This document shows, one piece after another, positions 32,332-36,572 of a stretch of DNA of 36,572 bases. Position 1 is the first letter of the stretch. Each line of letters starts with the position of its first letter. The notes beneath the pieces are model-generated. The model worked only from the letters and a program-made list of their open reading frames with translations. It ran no database searches and was not told the DNA's origin. Source of the stretch: Candidatus Dadabacteria bacterium (GTDB taxonomy: Bacteria; Desulfobacterota_D; UBA1144; Nemesobacterales; Mycalebacteriaceae); contig JAPOUR010000039.1 in assembly GCA_026708565.1 (NCBI GenBank), positions 1 to 36,572 of the forward strand, read 5' to 3'. The position numbers and the translations under genes are program-made.

Positions 32332-33441
32332 TCAGAAACCCATCAGCCGCAGGAAGTCTCCAAACAGGTAGGAGGAGTCGCGCGGGCCGGGGGACGATTC
32401 GGGATGATACTGGACGGAGAAGACCGATTTGGAGCGGTTTTCCAGACCCTCCACCGTGTTGTCGTTCAGGTTTATGTGGGTTATCCGGGTGTCGCCGCCG
32501 AGAGAGTCGGGGTCAAGGGCGAACCCGTGATTTTGCGAGGTGATCTCCACCTTTCCGTCCGCCAGCCGCTGAACCGGCTGGTTGCCCCCCCGGTGGCCGA
32601 ACTTCATCTTGAAGGTTTTCCCCCCAAGCGCGAGGCCGATTATCTGGTGGCCGAGGCATATTCCGAAAACCGGAACATTGCCGAGAAGTTTCCCGATGTT
32701 GTCCGCCGCATACCGCACCGCTTCGGGGTCGCCGGGGCCGTTTGAGAGAAAAACGCCGTCCGGCTTTAGGGCGAGAACGTCTTTTGCCGGAGTCTGCGCG
32801 GGAATGACCGTCAGGGCGCAGCCGGCGTCCGCAAGGTTTTTCATTATGCTGTGTTTTATTCCGAAATCGTAGGCGACAACCTTCGGGGATTTCCCGCCGC
32901 CCCCGCGCGGCGGGCTTCCGCCCTGCCCGTTGTTCCACTCATAGGGGGTTTTGCAACTTACTCCGGTTACAAGGTCCAGCCCCATGATTCCCGGCGCCGC
33001 CCTGACTTTTTTCAGCAGACTTTGCGGGTCGGCATCCTCGGTTGAAACGCCGCACTTCTGCGCGCCGCCGGTTCTAATCTTCCGGGTGATTTCCCTTGTG
33101 TCCGCGCCCTGTATGCCGACTATCCCGTGCTCCTCCATGTATTTGTGAAGCGGCATCGCGGAGCGCCAGTTGCTTGGCTCGTCCCAGTATTCCTTGACCA
33201 CAAGCCCCCGCGCAAAGGGCTTTGAGGATTCGCAGTCTTCGGGGTTCACCCCGTAGTTTCCGATTTCGGGGTAGGTCATTGTGATTATCTGCCCGTTGTA
33301 GGACGGGTCTGTCAGGATTTCCTGATAGCCGGTCATTGAGGTGTTGAACACCGCCTCGCCGAAACTCTCCCCTCGCGCCCCGAAGTTTTTTCCTTCAAAG
33401 ACCTCTCCGTCTTCAAACACCAAAAGGCATTTTTTGCTCAT
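32332..33441 (-). CDS. carA: Carbamoyl-phosphate synthase small chain
   Basis: CarA hydrolyses glutamine and passes ammonia to CarB for arginine and pyrimidine synthesis. The 369-aa chain has the CPSase small N-terminal domain (FNTSMTGYQEILTDPSY) and a class I glutaminase with Cys 262 in GICLGHQ, His 346 and Glu 348 in QYHPE. A short Gly/Pro-rich insert is seen at about 172-184. carB is not in view. Its ATG overlaps the gatB stop by four bases. Confidence 0.97.
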   Translation of the reverse strand: MSKKCLLVFEDGEVFEGKNFGARGESFGEAVFNTSMTGYQEILTDPSYNGQIITMTYPEIGNYGVNPEDCESSKPFARGLVVKEYWDEPSNWRSAMPLHKYMEEHGIVGIQGADTREITRKIRTGGAQKCGVSTEDADPQSLLKKVRAAPGIMGLDLVTGVSCKTPYEWNNGQGGSPPRGGGGKSPKVVAYDFGIKHSIMKNLADAGCALTVIPAQTPAKDVLALKPDGVFLSNGPGDPEAVRYAADNIGKLLGNVPVFGICLGHQIIGLALGGKTFKMKFGHRGGNQPVQRLADGKVEITSQNHGFALDPDSLGGDTRITHINLNDNTVEGLENRSKSVFSVQYHPESSPGPRDSSYLFGDFLRLMGF

Positions 33442-34868
33442 TTTTCGCCTCCGAGAATTTTTTTCAGTTCCTCGCCCGCCACTTTCGGGTTCACCTTGCC
33501 GCCGGTTTCCTTCATCACCCCGCCCACAAAAAAGCCCATCAGTTTTTCCTCCCCGCCGCGAAACCTCTCGGCCTCTTTCGGATGTTTTTCCACAAACTCC
33601 CGCGCAATTTTCCCTATCTCCCCTGCGTCCGAAACCTGAGACAGCCCCGCCTCTTTGACGATTTCGGCGGCGGTCTTTCCGGTTTCCGCCATCTGCGGGA
33701 AGACCTTCTCCCTTGCGACCACATTGCTTATTTCGCCGCGCTTTATCATCGCCACCATTTCGCCGAGGTTTTCCGCCGAAACCGCAAAATCCCCTCCGCC
33801 GTCCTCGCGCCCGGCAACGTTTGTGAGTATCCAGTTTGCCGTCTCTTTCGGCGCGCCGCTTTTTCTTGCCGCCGCCTCAAAGTAGTCCGCAAAACCGCGC
33901 TCCGCCGTGAGGCGTTCGGCATCCTCCGCCTTTATTCCGTACTCCGTTTGAAACCGCCGCATCTTTTCGGCGGGCATTTCCGGCAGGTCTTTTTTCCGCC
34001 GCTCAACCGTCTCCGTTTCAACCACAAGGGGGGGCAGGTCGGGGTCGGGGAAATACCTGTAGTCATCTGCCTCTTCTTTTGAGCGCATTGCAAAGGTTTT
34101 GCCGCTGTCGGGGTCAAACAGCCGGGTTTCCTGAATCACCTCTTCCCCGCCGCGCAATGCGGCGGCCTGCCGCGCCGTTTCGTATTCAAGCGCCTTTTTG
34201 ATGAACTTGAAGGAATTAAGGTTTTTGATTTCCACCTTGACTCCCAGCCTTTGGCATCCCGCCGGGCGCAGGGAGATGTTCGCGTCGCACCTGAGGTTTC
34301 CCTTTTCCATATTGCCGTCGCACACGCCCGCATAGCGCAGGATTTGCCGCAGCAGCCGCACATACCGCGCCGCCTCATCCGGCTCGCGCATGTCCGGCTC
34401 GCTCACTATTTCAATCAGCGCAACGCCGGCGCGGTTCAGGTCAACGAGGCTCGCCGCGCCCGAATGAATGAGTTTACCGGCGTCTTCCTCCATGTGTATG
34501 CGCGTTATGCGGATTTTTTTCTCCTCCCCGTCCGCGCCGATGTCAATCCAGCCGCCCCGCGCCAGCGGCTCTTGATACTGCGATATCTGGTAGCCCTTGG
34601 GCAGGTCGGGATAAAAGTAGTTTTTGCGCTCAAAGCGCGAGACCCTTTCAACGGAGCAGTTTGTCGCCACGGCGGCGGTAACGGCAAGTTCCACCGCTTT
34701 TGCGTTCAGCACCGGCAGCGCGCCCGGCATTCCGAGGCAGACGGGGGAAACGTTTGTGTTCGGCTTCGCATCGGTGTCCGCGCGCGCCGGGGCGGGCGAG
34801 AATATCTTTGAGCCGGTGAGGAGTTGGGCGTGAACTTCAAGTCCGATTACGGCTTCGTAATCAGTCAT
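33438..34868 (-). CDS. gatB: Asp/Glu-tRNA amidotransferase subunit B
   Basis: GatB is the kinase and tRNA-binding subunit of GatCAB. The 476-aa chain begins YEAVIGLEVHAQL, has the NYFYPDLPKGYQISQYQ and LIEIVSEPD blocks, and ends with a YqeY-like tail domain (GQ-type, VGGVMKETGGKVNP). The frame runs open to 35090, but the start at 34868 is clear from the conserved N-terminus; GGAG lies about 11 nt upstream. A TTGACA (minus strand, 34919-34924) may be part of its promoter, but the -10 is poor. Confidence 0.97.
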   Translation of the reverse strand: MTDYEAVIGLEVHAQLLTGSKIFSPAPARADTDAKPNTNVSPVCLGMPGALPVLNAKAVELAVTAAVATNCSVERVSRFERKNYFYPDLPKGYQISQYQEPLARGGWIDIGADGEEKKIRITRIHMEEDAGKLIHSGAASLVDLNRAGVALIEIVSEPDMREPDEAARYVRLLRQILRYAGVCDGNMEKGNLRCDANISLRPAGCQRLGVKVEIKNLNSFKFIKKALEYETARQAAALRGGEEVIQETRLFDPDSGKTFAMRSKEEADDYRYFPDPDLPPLVVETETVERRKKDLPEMPAEKMRRFQTEYGIKAEDAERLTAERGFADYFEAAARKSGAPKETANWILTNVAGREDGGGDFAVSAENLGEMVAMIKRGEISNVVAREKVFPQMAETGKTAAEIVKEAGLSQVSDAGEIGKIAREFVEKHPKEAERFRGGEEKLMGFFVGGVMKETGGKVNPKVAGEELKKILGGEK

Positions 34869-34929
34869 AGGGCAGGTGTCTCCAATTTGCGCGGTAAAGG
34901 TGAAGGATAGGGCGGTTTTGTCAAGTTTG

Positions 34930-35583
34930 CTATTTGAGAATCGCTCCCGTTTTTTCACTCCACAGCAGCAGGTCCATCTCGTCCATGTCAAACCCGTGGC
35001 ACTTTGCGTAGCGCCGCAGCGCGCCCTCAATCTCAAGATACCGCTTTCCGCGCGCGGGCGGCGCGGGGTCGTCAACCACTCCCATTTCAAACAGGCAGTT
35101 CATTATGTGCTTGTCTAAAATGGCGTATCCGCCCAGTCCGATGTTTCTGAGAAAATGGCTCGCCTCCTTGAAGCCGATGCCTTTGATGTCCGGGGTTTCC
35201 GCAAAAAACGCCCGCCTTTTGTCCGGGTCGTCAAACGACATTATGAGCCGTCTCATCTCCATACCGTGAGTGTCTCTGAGGTAGTTTCTGGTGTGAAGAA
35301 GGTATCTCGCCCTCTCGTTCGGAAACCTGTGCGCGCCGTTTTTTTTCAGCAGACGGGAGAACTGTTTTTCCGACCTTGCCGACATGATTACGGGGCGGAC
35401 GGCGGCTATGGATTTGAGCCCCATCCTTGCGCTTGCCCCGGCGGTGAAGATGCAGAACGCGAGTTCCTCAAAGATTTCCGCATCGTCGGCATGTTTGATA
35501 ACGCGGCGGAATCCGGTGAGTTTCTTTCTTATTTCGCTCCGTTTTTCGGAGAGCGATTTTTTCAGGGTTTTTACGGTCAGCAC
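34930..35583 (-). CDS. ogg: Ogg2-type 8-oxoguanine DNA glycosylase/AP lyase
   Basis: This is a 217-aa HhH-GPD glycosylase of the Ogg2 group (archaea, Thermotoga and scattered bacteria), which removes 8-oxoguanine and nicks the strand. The hairpin PDIKGIGFKEASHFLRNIG holds the catalytic Lys 139, and YAILDKHI holds Asp 157; the 18-residue distance matches characterised members. The whole-length N-terminus (EKRSEIRKKLTGFRRVI) is normal. The start is GTG at 35583, only 8 nt from the T-run of a strong terminator, and no promoter or ribosome site is evident. How it is expressed is unclear; a slightly later start is possible. Confidence 0.87.
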   Translation of the reverse strand: MLTVKTLKKSLSEKRSEIRKKLTGFRRVIKHADDAEIFEELAFCIFTAGASARMGLKSIAAVRPVIMSARSEKQFSRLLKKNGAHRFPNERARYLLHTRNYLRDTHGMEMRRLIMSFDDPDKRRAFFAETPDIKGIGFKEASHFLRNIGLGGYAILDKHIMNCLFEMGVVDDPAPPARGKRYLEIEGALRRYAKCHGFDMDEMDLLLWSEKTGAILK

Positions 35584-35591
35584 GGTCGGGC

Positions 35592-35627
35592 AAAAAAAAC
35601 CGGCGGGCTTAAGCCGCCGGTTTTTTC
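35592..35627 (-). terminator. Strong bidirectional terminator
   Basis: CCGGCGG (35600-35606) and CCGCCGG (35614-35620) form a 7-bp stem extended by flanking A/T runs (eight A on one side, six T on the other). On the minus strand it ends the AT-hook gene just after its stop at 35638. The symmetric runs could stop plus-strand transcription too. Confidence 0.9.
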
Positions 35628-35637
35628 TCCGGAAAGG

Positions 35638-36572
35638 TTATGACTTTTTCGGTCTGCCGGGTCCGCGCCGGACGCCGGAGCCCTTGGGTCTGCCGGGTCC
35701 GCGTTTAACGCCCGAACCCTTCGGCCTGCCCGGCCCGCGCTTGACGGCGGTTGCCGCTTTGACGCCAGAGCCTTTGGGTCTGCCGGGTCCGCGTTTGACG
35801 CCAGAGCCCTTCGGCCTACCGGGCCCGCGCTTGACGGCGGTTGCCACTTTGACGCCAGAGCCTTTGGGTCTGCCGGGTCCGCGTTTAACGCCGGAGCCCT
35901 TCGGCCTACCGGGTCCGCGTTTGACGGCGGTTGCCGCTTTAACGCCTGAGCCCTTCGGCCTGCCCGGCCCGCGTTTAACACCTGAGCCTTTCGGTCTACC
36001 CGGCCCGCGTTTTACCGGAGCGGCGGTTTCCTCGGCGACCATTCTGGGTCTGCCGGGTCCGCGTTTAACGCCGGAGCCTTTGGGTCTTCCCGGCCCGCGC
36101 TTAACACCTGAGCCCTTCGGCCTGCCCGGCCCGCGTTTTGCCGGAGCGGCGGTTTCCTCGGCGACCATTCTGGGTCTTCCGGGTCCGCGTTTAACACCAG
36201 AGCCTTTGGGTCTTCCGGGTCCGCGCTTAACGCCTGAGCCCTTCGGCCTGCCCGGCCCGCGTTTTGCCGGAGCGGCGGTTTCCTCGGCGACCATTCTGGG
36301 TCTTCCGGGTCCGCGTTTAACACCAGAGCCTTTGGGTCTTCCGGGTCCGCGCTTAACGCCTGAGCCCTTCGGCCTGCCCGGCCCGCGTTTTGCCGGAGCG
36401 GCGGTTTCCTCGGCGACCATTCTGGGTCTTCCGGGTCCGCGTTTAACACCAGAGCCTTTGGGTCTTCCGGGTCCGCGCTTGACACCTGAGCCTTTGGGTC
36501 TTCCCGGCCCGCGCTTGACACCTGAGCCTTTCGGCCTGCCGGGCCCGCGCCTTCCCGTGGCGGGGGCGTAGG
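35638..36572 (-). CDS. AT-hook-like repeat protein, 3' part
   Basis: The frame is open from the window edge to TAA at 35638; the N-terminus is missing. The visible part of about 310 residues is nearly all repeats of KRGPGRPKGSGV, with 22 copies of the core RGPGRP. Two spacers occur: MVAEETAAPA (or APV) and KAATAV/KVATAV. The core is a variant of the AT-hook (R-G-R-P) that lies in the minor groove of AT-rich DNA, and the chain is extremely basic, so a nucleoid or chromatin-like DNA-binding role is likely. It ends RRGPGRPKKS. The minus strand is chosen over the also-open plus strand because of the terminator after the stop and the sensible product. Confidence 0.8.
   Translation of the reverse strand, partial: YAPATGRRGPGRPKGSGVKRGPGRPKGSGVKRGPGRPKGSGVKRGPGRPRMVAEETAAPAKRGPGRPKGSGVKRGPGRPKGSGVKRGPGRPRMVAEETAAPAKRGPGRPKGSGVKRGPGRPKGSGVKRGPGRPRMVAEETAAPAKRGPGRPKGSGVKRGPGRPKGSGVKRGPGRPRMVAEETAAPVKRGPGRPKGSGVKRGPGRPKGSGVKAATAVKRGPGRPKGSGVKRGPGRPKGSGVKVATAVKRGPGRPKGSGVKRGPGRPKGSGVKAATAVKRGPGRPKGSGVKRGPGRPKGSGVRRGPGRPKKS
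35661..36572 (-). repeat. Coding tandem repeats, 36-bp unit within 126-bp and 90-bp higher units
   Basis: The basic unit is 36 bp (12 codons). At the 5' side of the gene it is arranged in 126-bp units, seen by identical ATG positions at 36420, 36294, 36168 and 36042. Three 90-bp units of a second type follow nearer the stop. Neighbouring 126-bp copies are almost identical, so they are recent duplications. Confidence 0.9.

Noticed and set aside
36012-36521. Second minus-strand open frame in the repeat region
   Set aside because: It is a shifted frame of the same GC-rich repeats, with no start context and no sensible product.
35384-36571. Long plus-strand ORF with collagen-like GLPGPR repeats
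   Set aside because: It begins inside the Ogg2 gene and is the reverse frame of the AT-hook repeats. The terminator position and the basic product favour the minus strand.

Overview
The window looks like chromosomal DNA of a Gram-negative bacterium. It encodes a trimeric-autotransporter-type adhesin, an outer-membrane beta-barrel, a secreted DNA ligase and a periplasmic cytochrome c, beside housekeeping genes (hom, clpB, dnaX-ybaB-recR with the 4.5S RNA, gatA/B/C, carA, rsmI). An SCP2-type thiolase, a MaoC hydratase, SMUG2- and Ogg2-type glycosylases, GatCAB and many start sites without a Shine-Dalgarno would suit an uncultured deltaproteobacterial or Dadabacteria-like lineage. That placement is a guess; no rRNA is present to settle it.

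Layout. 1-4850 (- strand): the 5' part of a YadA-like adhesin, then hom and clpB. 4939-6695 (+): periplasmic ATP-dependent DNA ligase and a beta-barrel protein. 6708-10648: acyl-CoA and redox genes, namely a VOC protein and thiolase (-) facing a nitroreductase plus a small ORF (+) from two back-to-back consensus promoters, then a MaoC hydratase. 10724-12453 (-): a VapBC-type pair and a double-hotdog thioesterase. 12524-14209: CstA. 14206-16900 (-): the conserved block ffs-dnaX-ybaB-recR.

17009-26877 is the accessory region. It holds an XRE/ImmA-type metallopeptidase and a type I restriction-modification operon (hsdR, hsdM, hsdS). Two AT-rich genes of unknown function, one cytosolic and one with about four membrane helices, sit between hsdR and hsdM and have their own promoter. 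Next come a DUF4143 ATPase, a ten-copy array of 16-bp motifs spaced 22-23 bp apart, and a SMUG2-like glycosylase. The array and the embedded gene pair are the best candidates here for something undescribed.

26896-35583 is conserved again: tRNA-Ser(GGA), cytochrome c, tRNA-Leu(CAA), a MoeB/ThiF-rhodanese fusion, rsmI, and a tightly overlapping series gatB-carA-gshB-gatC-gatA behind an Ogg2-type glycosylase. The right edge (35638-36572) is part of a very repetitive basic protein with 22 visible AT-hook-like modules, followed by a strong terminator.

Three genes (the beta-barrel protein, hsdR and the DUF4143 ATPase) have a sigma70-like -10 box ending exactly 8 nt before the ATG, which suggests leaderless mRNAs. 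Gene ends are packed tightly, with several 4-nt overlaps, including convergent ones.
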